A DNA stretch of 64,000 bases from Sanguinoderma infundibulare (taxonomy: Eukaryota > Basidiomycota > Agaricomycetes > Polyporales > Polyporaceae), in the NCBI GenBank assembly GCA_032821775.1, contig JAVLRN010000015.1, positions 580,390 through 644,389 on the forward strand. Direction: 5' to 3'. Below the pieces are notes generated by a model. The model ran no database searches, was not told the origin of the DNA, and worked only from the letters and a program-made list of their open reading frames with translations. Below, piece by piece: positions 34,144-45,492 of the stretch. A program made the position numbers and the translations under genes. Within the stretch, counting starts at the first letter, position 1; each line of letters opens with the position of its first letter.

Positions 34144-37081
34144 ATGTTTTCACAGAAAGACGCGCCGCCGACACCGGGATTCGAGCCCTTCGCGAGCGAG
34201 AAGGAGAAGGCGACCGACAGCGGCCTCGCGTCTGGCGCGAGCTCGTTGCACAAGGACGAGCTCGCGGAGCGGTCGACGACGCGGAACATCATCCTCATAT
34301 CCACCGTCACGCTCGCCATGATCCTCAACGTGAGTCTCTCTTCTTTCATCTCCAACGTCGTGGGCACTGACCTTGCTTGGGTTAACAGACCGCAAATAGC
34401 ACCGCCGCCTCCATTTCGCTGCCAACCATCGGCCGAGATCTCAACATCGTCGAGGCCAAGCTCCAGTGGATCGTCTCCGCGTTCTCGCTCAGCTCGGTAA
34501 GTCGCATGCTTTGTTCGCTCGCCGTCGCGCCGTCTTCTTACCCTCCACGCGCCCCGTAGGGATGCCTTTTACTCTTTTTGGGAAGGCTGGCAGACCTCTT
34601 CGGCCGTAAATTTACCTTTATACTCGGATGCGCCACCATGGGTGTCTTCGGCCTCGGATGCGGCTTCGCACAAAGTGAGTCCTCACCCACTCCCGCCCTT
34701 CGTTTCCTCCGCTTCGGAATTGACTGCGTTCCTGCGACCTTGTTCCGGACGTGAAAGTGTTCGCCAAGTCGCGTTTCCTGTCGGACGGAGGGCGTCTAGT
34801 CCGACAGGAACGGCATAGCCACGGGCCTTTCCCAAACACTGTCCCGACGTGGGAAAGACAGGCATTGGAAATGTTATTCATTTCCAATGCTTTCCTTCCC
34901 ACAGTATCAGTTTCCCCGCCTGGACGTCTACCACTATGGTCGTAGCCAGTAATTTTTGCTTGCCGACTTTTGCCGACGACCATGGTCAGGACCACGGTGG
35001 TGACCACTGGTCGTCCAGCGGTCGACTTGGCGCTCATAGCCAGCTACGACTGCGACTACGACGACGACGATAGTCGTAGGCGGAGAAACTGACGTTCTCT
35101 TCCTGCCTGCGGAAACGTTGGGTTCTTTGCCTGCACCCCGCTGTTTGGATGCTAACGCTCGTTATGCTGCAGATGAGATCACTATGGACGTCCTCCGCGC
35201 GTTTCAGGGCATCGGCGCTGCCGCCGCGATCCCAGCAGGTGTGAGTAACAGCCTTCGTCCGCTCAGTCTCCGCACCTTGCTCATCCTATTCAGCTCGGCA
35301 TCCTCGCGCACTCATTCCCGCCGTCCCCCATCCGCTCCATCGCCTTCGCCACCTTCGCCGCAGGCGCTCCGGTCGGCGCGGCCGTCGGCAGCACCATTGG
35401 CGGTGTCCTTACTGAGTTCACGGCGTAAGTTCTTCACTCGGAACTCGTTTCATCCGGGAGTTTGTCTGACACTCCTTCTAATTCCAGCCAAACCTGGCGC
35501 GCGACATTCTGGTTCTTGACCGGCCTTAGTGCCCTGTGCTGTGTAGGAGCGTTCATTTCCATCGATTCCGACGTTCCGTATGCGCTCCCGGACAAGTAAG
35601 TTTGCTTCCCTGTACATGCTTCCGATAGGCATGCGTTCTTACCGAAGCTCCCTCCGACCAACAGACGCGTGGACTGGCTCGGGGCGTTCCTCGTCACGGC
35701 CGGCCTCGTGTTCATTGTCTTTGCGTTGAGCGACGGAACTATCGCCCCAGAAGGTTGGAAGACCGGATGTACGTTATATCGTGCCTTTTTCTCCATTTGC
35801 GGCAAATGCTGACGCGATGACGTCTAATGATTGCGCGCGCGCTCCGTACGCCTTTTCGATCAAAATCACGAAGACATCATCGCGCTCCTCATCGTCGGCG
35901 TCTTCCTCCTCGTCCTCTTCGTCCTCTGGGAGCATTACCTCGAGCAGGTCCACAACCATGGGGAAGAGATCAGCCGTCGATGGTGGACGCCGCCCCCGCT
36001 CATGCCGGTGTCGATCTGGGCGCGCGCCAACGGCAAGCTCGCAGCGATGCTCATGATCGCGTTCGTAGAGTGGTGCAGCTTCCAGATATTCACGTTCTGG
36101 GTCCAGGTGAGTCCTTGTTCTTGCAGCTCAGGGTCTGGGCGCTGGTGGCGACCAGTGACCGTCCCTGGGTGCGCCCTGCGCCGTGTGCTATGCTAAGCCG
36201 GCGTTTTGTTCGTTAGCTGTATTATCAAGAGTACATGGGTCTGACGCCGATCGACACCATGGTGCGGCTGCTGCCCATGTTCGTGACCGGCGTGGTCTGC
36301 AACGTCATCATCGCGCTCGTCGTCGGGTTCGTCCCGCTCCTCTACCTCATCGGTGCGTACCCACGTGTGTCACCTCGAACCTCGAACCTAACCATCTAAT
36401 TTCTCCCACACGTCTCCATCGCCGTCGCAAACAGCCATCGGCACGCTCTTCACAGCCGCCTCGAACCTCCTCTTCGCCGTCATCGTCCCCAGCGCGCCGT
36501 ACTGGGCCTTCGGCTTCCCCGCCGCGATCCTCACCGTCTTCGGCGGCGACTTTGTCTTCTCGACCGGCACCCTCTTCGTCGCCCGCGTCTGCCTCCCGCA
36601 CGAGCAGTCCGTCGGCGGCGCAATCTTCCAGACGCTCACCCAGCTCGGCACCGCTTTCGGGCTCGCGATCTCGACCGTCGTCTACGACGCGATGCTGAGC
36701 AAGCGGTCGGCGGAGCTCGGCGTGCCGCTCAACGCCGCAGGCTCGAACGCGCCGCGGCCGGCGCAGCTGACGGCGTACAAGGACGCGATGTGGACGGGGT
36801 TCGGGTTTGGGATGCTTGGTAAGTCCTGCCCGCGCGGTGCCAGTGCCGGGTAGACTGTGCTGACCGATGTTTGTGTCGATGAATGACAGGCGTGCTGCTC
36901 GCATTGCTGTTCCTCCGCGGAGTGGGCGTCGTCGGTCACCGGAAGGTTCCAGACGACAGCGCGAGCGAGCGGACGGCGCACGAGGAAGCTGGCGTGGTAC
37001 GTGTCTGTTCCTAAGAGGCGCAGTGAACGGTTCTGGCTGACCCAGTCATGATCGTTTCCATAGATCAACGTCTCTGACTAA
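34144..37081 (+). CDS. MFS multidrug-type (DHA2-like) transporter, 12 exons, 565 aa
   Basis: Exons are 34144-34329, 34389-34496, 34560-34674, 35173-35240, 35294-35424, 35488-35595, 35665-35768, 35874-36106, 36217-36352, 36435-36818, 36890-36996 and 37064-37081; they sum to 566 codons. A disordered cytosolic N-terminus precedes helix 1 (NIILISTVTLAMILNTANST). Motif A is GRLADLFGRK. RAFQGIGAAAAIPA corresponds to the helix-4 motif B region, and GAPVGAAVGSTIGGVL to motif C of drug exporters. A central RVDWLGAFLVTAGLVFIVF segment and WHEHYLE-like boundary are typical of 14-helix DHA2 members. The last long exon covers helices 11-13. The likely role is proton-driven export of a small compound from the cell; substrate is unknown. 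The third intron is abnormally long (498 bases) and holds several hairpins. Confidence 0.88.
34675..35172 (+). repeat. 498-base intron filled with consecutive inverted repeats
   Basis: Within this intron at least four hairpins follow one another: 34772-34812 (14-base arms around GTTTCCTGTCGGAC and its complement), 34849-34902 (arms up to 24 bases, core GCATTGGAAATG/CATTTCCAATGC), 34975-35015 (arms of about 20 bases with mismatches, GACGACCA/TGGTCGTC outside) and 35044-35079 (CTACGAC/GTCGTAG). The other introns of the gene are 53-110 bases. Splice borders GTGAGT and CTGCAG are intact. Confidence 0.7.
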
Positions 37082-37525
37082 AAACATCAAACCCAAAACA
37101 CATCCTGGCCCCCCACTGCGTGACCGGCCGAGTCTTACGCAGGAGGGCATAGTCATTCGCCTTTCGTTGTAAGTTAATCGCGCTGCTGTGCAGGACTTTG
37201 AAGCTGTGGAACCTGGAAGATTTGCTCTTACCTTAGCCGTCTATATCTATATCTATACCGCACATCCCTAGACACATCGCTTTCGCCATCACATTCACTC
37301 CGTGTATACCTAACAGACTAATAATAGACCCGAGCCGACGCGTAGTACAAAGTGGATAGGTAGTCGTTGTGTTCGATTTGTACCATAAATTATGAGTTAC
37401 ATAGCTGAAGAGCCAAAACAATAACTGCCAAGGGCTAAAAGAACGCCAACGCCTCTGATACTCCAAGTCGACATCCAGCCCTAAGTTTCTTCTTTCCAAA
37501 AAGGGAGCCTGATCATCCCCAACGT

Positions 37526-37596
37526 TCCGACACGGGGAATCGAACCCCGGGCTATCGCGTGAGAGGCGATAATGTTAGCCACTACACCATATCGGA
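37526..37596 (-). tRNA. tRNA-Glu (anticodon CTC), second copy
   Basis: The sequence is identical over 71 bases to the tRNA at 4808-4878, on the opposite strand. It has the same CTC anticodon in loop CTCTCAC and the same GGTTCGATTCC B-box. A T-run for Pol III termination lies about 25 bases downstream on the minus strand (37497-37503). Confidence 0.95.
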
Positions 37597-37851
37597 TTGT
37601 AAGGAAGTTCCACTGCACTACAGAAGAACCAAGATGGCTTGAAATAAGCTTGACGACTGACGAGCGAGCTGCTACAACCATCCTCCTGCCCCTTGTAGAT
37701 CAGCTTAACCTCGACTATCTCAGCTCCTCTCGATCCAGGCGTTACTTTAACACGCCAGGCCAACCTCAGCTTGCGGTGCCAACGGTGTGTAGTCAGATTT
37801 TTCAAGTTGAACTGCCGCCTTCGCGTATGGCTCATCTTCGTCACCACAGAT

Positions 37852-38984
37852 ATGTTATCGGAATCAGTAACGGATGCGCAAGTGAATGACGCCCTCGACC
37901 ACTCATCAGCCCCCCTAAGCGATGGCGAGATCCGGAGGGACTCGGATATGTGGTTCGAAGACGGTAACATCGTCGTCATCGCACAGCACACCGCCTTCCG
38001 CTTCCACAAAGGCGCACTGTCTCGCCACTCCCAAGTCTTCCGCGACCTCTTCTTGCTGCCACAGCCTTCAGACGCCAATGCGTTGGAGACGTTTGACCAT
38101 TGCCCGGCTGTACGTGTGTCGGACACGAGCTACGACTTCCGGGAGCTTCTGCGGGCCATCTACGGCGGCGTGAGGTACGCTCGATCCCCTTCGTATCGAC
38201 CTCTTCAACAAATGGATCCGATTTTTGGGGGAACTCTTCCAGCTACCTCCATCCCGACTCAAATAGAACGGTGACGTTTTCCGTCCTCGCCGCTCTCGCC
38301 CGTCTCAGCCACAAGTATCAGCTCGACCAGCTCCTAGAAGCCGTCGTCCAGAGACTGCAACGCATCCTCACCATCGATCTCGAGGTTTGGGACCGATCGG
38401 GCGCCTTATCCCAGTCAAAGCCGCCGGACGCTCTGACATGGGAACTTGACTGCTTTGATGCCATAGAGGTTCTCAATGTCGTCCGCCTTCTCGACAGACC
38501 CGAGATGCTGCCGATGGCCTTCTATGCTTGCGGTCAACTGACGGCCGAGGACCTCGTACGGGGCCTTACGCGTGGGGATGGCGTATTCCTCGAGACGCTC
38601 TCGCCCTCCGACCTGGTGTCGTGTTTGCAGATAAAGCGGCGCTTAATGCTCAAGTCCGTTGATCTGCTGTCGCGACTGTGCCTAGCTGTAGAAGCAAGGG
38701 TCTCGCAAGCGGCAAGCGATGAACAGTGCTCCTCGCCGTTCATTTGCGAGGTACGCTTGAGGTTCTTGCTCGGTGATTGGCGGAATCGCCTGGTCGAATA
38801 CGTGGACGAGCACCCTCTGGATCTCTACTTTGATTGTGCTCTGGACAAGTCAGAAGCTGATGGGCTCATGTGCGGGGCCTGCACGAGGGCGATGAAGGAG
38901 AAGCTGTTAGAACTGCGGAAGGAGGTGTGGGCGGGTCTTCCCGAATTGATGGACCTGAAGATCGCGGGATGGAACTCTTCCTGA
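37852..38984 (+). CDS. BTB/POZ-domain protein, 2 exons, 346 aa
   Basis: Exons 37852-38174 and 38267-38984 give 346 residues. The N-terminal BTB domain starts near residue 28: DMWFEDGNIVVIAQHTAFRF, then HKGALSRHSQVFRDLF, followed by VRVSDTSYDFRELLRAIYGG and, after the intron, TVTFSVLAALARLSHKYQLD. The remaining 200 residues are helical and include the CGACTRAMKEKL segment seen at the end of many Agaricomycete BTB proteins, where two cysteines are followed by a basic helix. These proteins form a large expanded family in mushrooms. Some BTB proteins are Cul3 adaptors, but the role here is not known. The ATG at 37852 is chosen because it directly precedes the acidic leader; an upstream in-frame start codon gives an unlikely extension. 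Confidence 0.85.
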
Positions 38985-41377
38985 CTGTCAGCGGCTCGAA
39001 TGTATGGATGGACCGAAGTCGAATTGCATTCTTTCGTAGTGACTCTCAGGAGCACGGATGTGGGGAAACCCGTGAAAGGGTTCCGCAGCAAACTCCCAAA
39101 GGCTGAGTACTCGGCAACATACTTCGATCAGTTTCGCCTTGGCGCAGCCGCACGTTCCGGAGGTGTGTGGTCGAGTTTCCTAGCAAAGTTATTCAAATTG
39201 ACTACGCTACATTCGCAGACCTGTCGGCGTGTACCATACCGTCACACTGCAAAGTACGACATCGGCTGCCAGCTGGGGATATGGGCCACTTCTTCCAATC
39301 CACGCCAGCACGCATCAGAGTCCTTCAGGCAGATGTCGGTAGAACGGCGATTCGAACTCTCCCTTCACACTTCGGGTCAGTTGGCGCAGGTTTGGGAGAC
39401 CCTCCGCGCGGCAAGACGACTCAGGCACCGTGGACCGTACAGAAGCCCATGCTGTCCAAACACTAAAGGTAAAGTTGGTGGAGGCGTTTACGACGACGTA
39501 CGGTGTACCTGTTCAAACGTTCGCTCGCAGAGCCACATCGATACAGCATTCGAGTTACTTAGGATGACTCAACGACTTCACGTGGCTCGGATGGTTGAAC
39601 CGCTTTTTCTACGCCGTCGGGGGGCGTCGCCATCGTGTGAACGGATGGAAGGCTACGAATGAACTTAACCCACTTTCCGCCAAGCCTGAACACAAGACCA
39701 CCGTGACATAGTAGCGCTATAGAGTCGACGCTCATACAGTGCACTATTTGAATGCGGATGACATCGATATCCGCGCCCGACCGTGAACCAGTGCGGCGGA
39801 AAAGGGCCAGCATCGCACGAGCTTCTTCCAAGTTCCGGCTCGGACTTCCCTAGCAGTAGAATACAGCATACACGGCCTTCGAGTCATGCCAGAAGCTTAA
39901 GCTTGTACAGCGACCGCAACAGAGGAAGTCCAAGTCCAGCGCTCGCCCGTCGTCTAAAGCCAAACTCTGTGCCACCATGCGCTGTAAAGACGGCGGCGGC
40001 GATGGCGGTCGGGTCATCGATGAAATTAAATACGGACCCGGTGGCGAGGAGCCTTGCGCGCGGCGTTTAAACCTTACCTTACGGCACCTCACCATCCGGG
40101 TCTGCGGAAAGGACGGGCGCAAGGGGGCGGGGACCGGGTAAGTAAGTGTTCGCTATTAATACTCGTTTTTATTCGGAACCCTCCCCGCTCCAGGTACAGT
40201 ACAGTACCGCGTTGCTAGTGCTTCGATTCAGAAGCACCTAGCACGGCGAGCTTCCGAGTTCCGAGTTCTGCCCCCTTCTTCTCCCTCCCCGCTTTGAGTT
40301 AAGCTTCTCCCGGGACGACTTTGAATTCAGAATTAGACACCGGGGTGGTGCTCAGAGTGCATATGACTGGCTCGGGGTTCGTAATCGACCGCGGACGCGG
40401 GTAGGGGTCCGCGCACTATTGCCAAGTTACGGTTATTGCATCCACCTCGCCCCCCTACCGCCATAGAATGCAATAACGCACCTCGTTCCACCGCTCGGAC
40501 GAAGTGTGCCACAGGCCGTGCGGAGGGAGGCGCACCTTGGCAGGCAGTGCGGGGTGTCATATGGTCATGCAGAGGTAGCGGAGAAACAGTGGCCTCGCCA
40601 CGGCGGCCTATACAGGTCGAGCTTGCGAACGTGGTTGGCTGGCAGGCTGAAAGCGGTTGATATACGCAGCGAGAACATACCATGACAGATGCGATGCGCA
40701 CTGACGCATGCGTACTTAGTGTGTTGTGGGAGGATAATAAGTATGTATTGGTTGGAGGCGTCGAAAAGCCTATGCGGCTGCCGCGCGCTGGGTGCTGAAG
40801 CCGTTAGTTGGTCGGAGTCTTCGGCGAGCGAGGTGCGCGGGCAACGAGCACGATTGCATGCGCCACGGACCTGTCTGACACTTTGCACGCGTCGTGCGCA
40901 CTGTGGCCGCCGGCGTGACGGTCAGAAGTCCAGCTGTTGGAGAACCTATGCAGGCAAGGCCGCTTCAAGCCACCAGACACCATCGGATCCCAGTCGCTGG
41001 AGCGCTGGCTGTCTGATATTAATCATGCTGTCAGTGCTAGTTTCCCACATCAGATGAGGTCAATGAGGACTCACATGGCGGCATCAAGATTCAAGTCTTC
41101 AAGAGAAGTACGAGAAGAACTAAGGAAACGAGTCGATATGTGCACTACTAACTAATACATGCAAGTAACAGGCCGAACGTTCGTTATCATCACCATCATC
41201 GTCATGAGCAATGCACCAATGATATTCGTCAGAAAACACCTTCCGGATAGATGAGCGGTGGGATAGCGTACACACATGCAAGGAATAGGACAACAGGACG
41301 ACGAACAACAACAAGTCGTAAGGGAATACAAGGACGGAAGAAAAGGGAAGGGAAGGGAAGGGGACTCATCCGTCCTG
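38985..41377. other. 2.4 kb without a supported gene
   Basis: A 220-codon plus-strand frame (39000-39662) follows the BTB gene but has no motif, no hydrophobic pattern and no splice structure; I do not call it. The rest contains only short frames. Small imperfect palindromes occur near 40215-40245 (GTGCTTC/GAAGCAC). No tRNA or transposon ends seen. Confidence 0.4.
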
Positions 41378-43422
41378 CTACGCGGTCTGCTTCTCGTCGT
41401 GGCTCTCGACGTGGTGAAGATCGTGCTGTGCAGACGCGGACAAAGGCAGAGATCAGATCCATCCGAGTCAGCGACGGAACCCGAGCGGCGAAGAGGGCAC
41501 GAACACACCTTGAGATCCTGCAGCGTCTTCTTGCCCACGTCGCGCTTGATCGCCCAGGCGGTGAACGTGTGGCCCTGGGCGAACACCTCCTCGATCTCCT
41601 CCAGCGTCCGGCCCGCGGTCTCGGGGAACATGAAGAAGATGTGGATGAACGCCGCAAAGTTGAACGTCCCGAAGATAAAGTACGTCTTCCAGGCGATGTT
41701 CGACAGACCCGGCGGGACCGCCCACGCGAGCGCAAAGTTGAAGAGCCAGTTGGACGCCGTCGAGAGCGAGACCGCCTTGGCGCGCACGCGCATCGGGAAG
41801 ATCTCAGCCGGGTACGTCCACGAGACGGGGCCCATGGTGATGGCGAAGGAGCAGACGAAGAAGTACGAGAAGACGATGATTGCTTTCGTTATGCCATCGT
41901 GCCCGGTGATGACCCACACACGTTCGCTGTCGACCTCGCCCCAGGCGCCGTAGCGGCCCTGGAGGCCGCCGACAAGGAAGAGCCAGAAACCCATGAGGAG
42001 AGTGCCGGCGAGAAGCATCGGGCGGCGGCCCCAGCGGTCGATGTAGATGATCGCGGGGACTGTGAGGGCGACGTTGAGCACGTACTGGACCGCGTCGGCG
42101 ATGAGGTTCCCGCGGCGGCCGGTGAGGCCGGCGCCCTGGAAGACGTAGATGATGTAGTACATCATGATGTTCATGCCCGACAGCTGGGACCACATCTGGA
42201 GCGAGGTGCCGAGCGTGACGCGGCGGAAGATGCCGGGCTTGAGGAGGTCGAGGTACGACTTTGCGCCCTCGTTGCGCTCGAAGGTGACCTGCTCCCTGAT
42301 CTCGGCGATCTCAAGCTGAACGAGCTCGTTGGTCGGGTCGCCCTTGCCGTGGAGGTCGGCGAGGATCTCGAGCGCCTCGGCCTCGCGGTCGTGGTCGACG
42401 AGCCAGCGGGGGGATTCGGGGAAGAGGAGCATGCCGAGGGAAAGGATGATGGCGGGGATCATTTGGAGGCCCCAGGGGATGCGGAAGGACGCGACGCCAT
42501 TGATGTAGGAGCAGCCGAACTGGACGAAGTACTGGAGGAGGATACCCCAGGTGATGGACCACTGCTGGAGCGCGACGATACGGCCACGGATGCGGGGCTC
42601 GGTGATCTCAGACTGGTAGAGAGGGACGATGGCGGAGGCGATGCCGACCGAGAGGCCAGAGACGATGCGGCCGACGACGAGCATACCGCGATCCTGTTTA
42701 AACGCATCATGTGAGCTTCTACCTTCGCGTGAAAGAAGTGTGCAATGCGGTGATAAGGTTGGCTCAGGGGGGCGGGCGTGAGACCGGGTGCAATGTCGTG
42801 GGGACCAGAACGCGAAGAAGGCTTATCTCGCCCGACCGAAGCCCTCGTCTGGGTCCACCCCAGGGCGTCGGCCCCACTCGCACACCCAAATCACCACAAG
42901 CACTAGAGAACGGAGGACTCACGACGGCGGCGCACTGGAGGATGGAACCAATGACCCAGATCCAACCGGAGATGATGATCGTCCACTTGCGTCCGATGAG
43001 ATCTGCGAGTTTGGAGACGGCGAGCGCACCAAAGAAGGAGCCGGCGGGCATGGCGGCGACAATGGCACCCTGGGCGTTGGAGTCGGGGTTACCGAATGTG
43101 GTCTTGTAGGCATTGTTGGAGAGAACTCCGGACATGGACGAGATGTCCAGACCGAAGAGACCACCGCCGATACATGCGAACGAACCAACGATGTACTGAG
43201 AACAACGTGGAGGGCGAAGGTAAGGTCAGCTGAGCTCGTGCAATGAAATGGTTAAAATTTCAAAAACAGGAGGGAAAGACACTGGCGGTTGGTAGGGAGG
43301 GGCGTCACAGCGACTTACCGGATTAGATGCGATGGCAGCTGAGTACTGCCACGCCAAGACAAAGTCTGGATTAGTTGCAGGCCGTGAGAGATAAATATAG
43401 GATGACATACGCCTTTGCCCAT
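41378..43422 (-). CDS. MFS hexose-type sugar transporter, 5 exons, 514 aa
   Basis: Exons 43422-43411, 43345-43319, 43195-42923, 42693-41509 and 41425-41378 sum to 515 codons. The protein begins MGKGYSAAIASNPYIVGSFA, and helix 1 continues into CIGGGLFGLDISSMSGVL. Sugar porter marks are KLADLIGRK after helix 2, DRGMLVVGRIVSGLSVG in helix 4, PLYQSEITEPRIRGR, PESPRWLVDHDRE, GMNIMMYYI in helix 7, YIDRWGRRPML, PAEIFPMRVRAKA and PETAGRTLEEIEEVF. This set matches fungal high-affinity hexose transporters at the plasma membrane. The first two coding exons are very short (12 and 27 bases). The C-terminus HDLHHVESHDEKQTA is polar. The intron 42922-42694 is longer than usual (229 bases). Confidence 0.9.
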
Positions 43423-43533
43423 TTTTGCGGACTGACCCCGAGGTGGAAAGGCTGCTTGAGCTGGACCGCTGGTGGAGGGGAAGCACGAAGCTTAGGACCG
43501 CGACCGGGGAAAAACAGTAATATTCCTGGGATG

Positions 43534-43540
43534 CTTTATA
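43534..43540 (-). promoter_or_regulatory. TATA box of the hexose-type transporter gene
   Basis: On the minus strand TATAAAG is present about 112 bases upstream of the ATG at 43422. The spacing matches that of other TATA-containing genes in this window. Confidence 0.5.
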
Positions 43541-45492
43541 GGACGTGCGGCATGTGGACTGTTCTCGCGGACAGACGCTGTGGGGGTCGTCTGACCCAGG
43601 CACGCGGCGGAGGTCCCCACAAAACTGGAGAACGCGCAGCCGAGCGATTGATGGGCTTGATGGGCTTTCAGAATCCATCATCCGAACCTTGGCCCAAACC
43701 GACACGGAGCTCCCAAGTCATGCGGCCTTCCCAGCGCAAAACATACCACACTGACAGTTGCGAACACCGGCAAAGGGAAAAAATGGCCTGCCGAGCAGCT
43801 CTGGAACATACCGCGTACGCTGCACACCGGTCCCGACCACGAGTGGGGCGGACGTCGGACAGACATCAGCCCTGTCCCCCTCAGGCTCCAGAAGGACATT
43901 AGTGAGGGCGACCGCATGAAGGCGAGCTGCAGCACTCACATGATCGCGCCATTGCGTCATAGCCAGTCAAATTGGGACACTGTAAGACAGACCCGTCAAT
44001 TGCAAGTTGTCAGATGAACGGATTCCTGTGCATTCAATCGTCGATGTTGAAACGTTGATGTACGGGCGCGCGGGAGGAGGAACGGACCGAGGTCGTGCCA
44101 CTAGCTACAGAACAGTCGGGCCGTGCACCCCGGAGTGTAGAGGGTCCAAATCGCGCAAGAGGGCCGGGAAAGCAAGATTGCTCCTAACTGCTCTTCGCTG
44201 CCAGATGAAATCCTGCAGGCGCGGGTTTACGTAGAGATGATCAGAGTCCGAGGCTTCTTGTCGACTGGCCTGGTTCCTGGACGACTCGGATGCGTTCTTC
44301 GTCTAAGTGCAGTATCCACCTTTGTGGCCGCGTGAGCCCGCCAGAGGCAGGAAGGCCCCGGCGGGGCAATCGAAGGCCATGCTTTTCATAAGCGAACGAC
44401 TCGGATCACTTCAGTCGCGGCTCCGCCTCACGTTCCTGGGTCGCGCGTCACTTCTTTTGCCTGGTTTGACGATGGAGCGCGTGCGATGCTAGACTTGGAT
44501 GACTAATGATCAACGAGTCGTCAGTGGCTTATTGTAGTAGCAGCTGACAGTCTATCCACAAAGCCAACTCGGCGACACTTTGTCCTTGGTATGGGGACGA
44601 GTCGCAGATCCTCGAGTTCAGCGATCCAGCAAACTTGCCCACCGTGACCGAAACCCACACCGCATCGTTCCACTCGACCGCCGCCCTGAGGATTTTGCGA
44701 GCATCTCAGATTTACGCCCAAGTCTTCCATGTTCGAGGCCGTCCGTGCTCCGAGTCCATTTATAACGACAGCGACCTTAGCGTCATGCATAGCGCTAGAA
44801 GAGAAAACCCTCTCCAGTCCCCATGCGTCGCACTGGATGACCGTCTGCCTAATCCAGCCCACGTTAGCGTTTAGGCCTGCATGGGTGCATCAAAGTTGCA
44901 AAGCTAGCACCCGTGAAACATCTTGAAGATGTTGCGTCTTGGCTCCGACGTGCGTGTGCGCTAGGTACATACAGGATGGGCATGGTTGGGATGGAGTGGG
45001 GTGCAGAGTCCAGACCCGCGCCGGGCAACGAGCTTAAGATCCGCTGTGGAAGTGGGGACCGGCGCTGGTTTGAAATTTTCGCAGGAGGCCGTCGTACCCC
45101 CGATCCGCGTACACGGGAAGGCAAGTGGGAGTGAAGGATGACTGCATATATGCGACTCGGACACGGCGAGGAATGCCGGACGCTTGCATGGACATCGCGA
45201 GGTGCAATGGCTGATCGACACGGCGGACACCACGGGCACTCCACCCAAGCGAAACACATCCGTGTAACATGCAACCTAAAGAAATCCATAAGCGCATACC
45301 GAGAGCTGCGGCGGCCGAAGCCAGCACCAGTCGTAAATTATTACATCCTCCAGATTAGAGAAAGAGAGAGAAAACAAAATCAACTCGAGCAAATCTCGTC
45401 CATACCGTCACGCGCGGGGGGGCCAGACCGCCGTTGACGTTGACGGCAAGCAGCGGTCCGCGGCACCCACTTCCACTAGAACGCGCGCCGAA
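43541..45492. other. 2 kb without a supported gene
   Basis: Only overlapping short frames are present. No motif, RNA gene or repeat was recognised on either strand between the transporter promoter and the 3' end of the kinesin gene. Confidence 0.4.

Noticed and set aside
39000..39662. 220-codon plus-strand ORF after the BTB gene
   Set aside because: No motif, no hydrophobic or helical pattern, and no splice or promoter support; length is possible by chance in GC-rich DNA.
41251..42714. Plus-strand ORF of 487 codons opposite the hexose-type transporter
   Set aside because: Repetitive charged composition mirrors the antisense of the transporter; the minus-strand protein has all family motifs.
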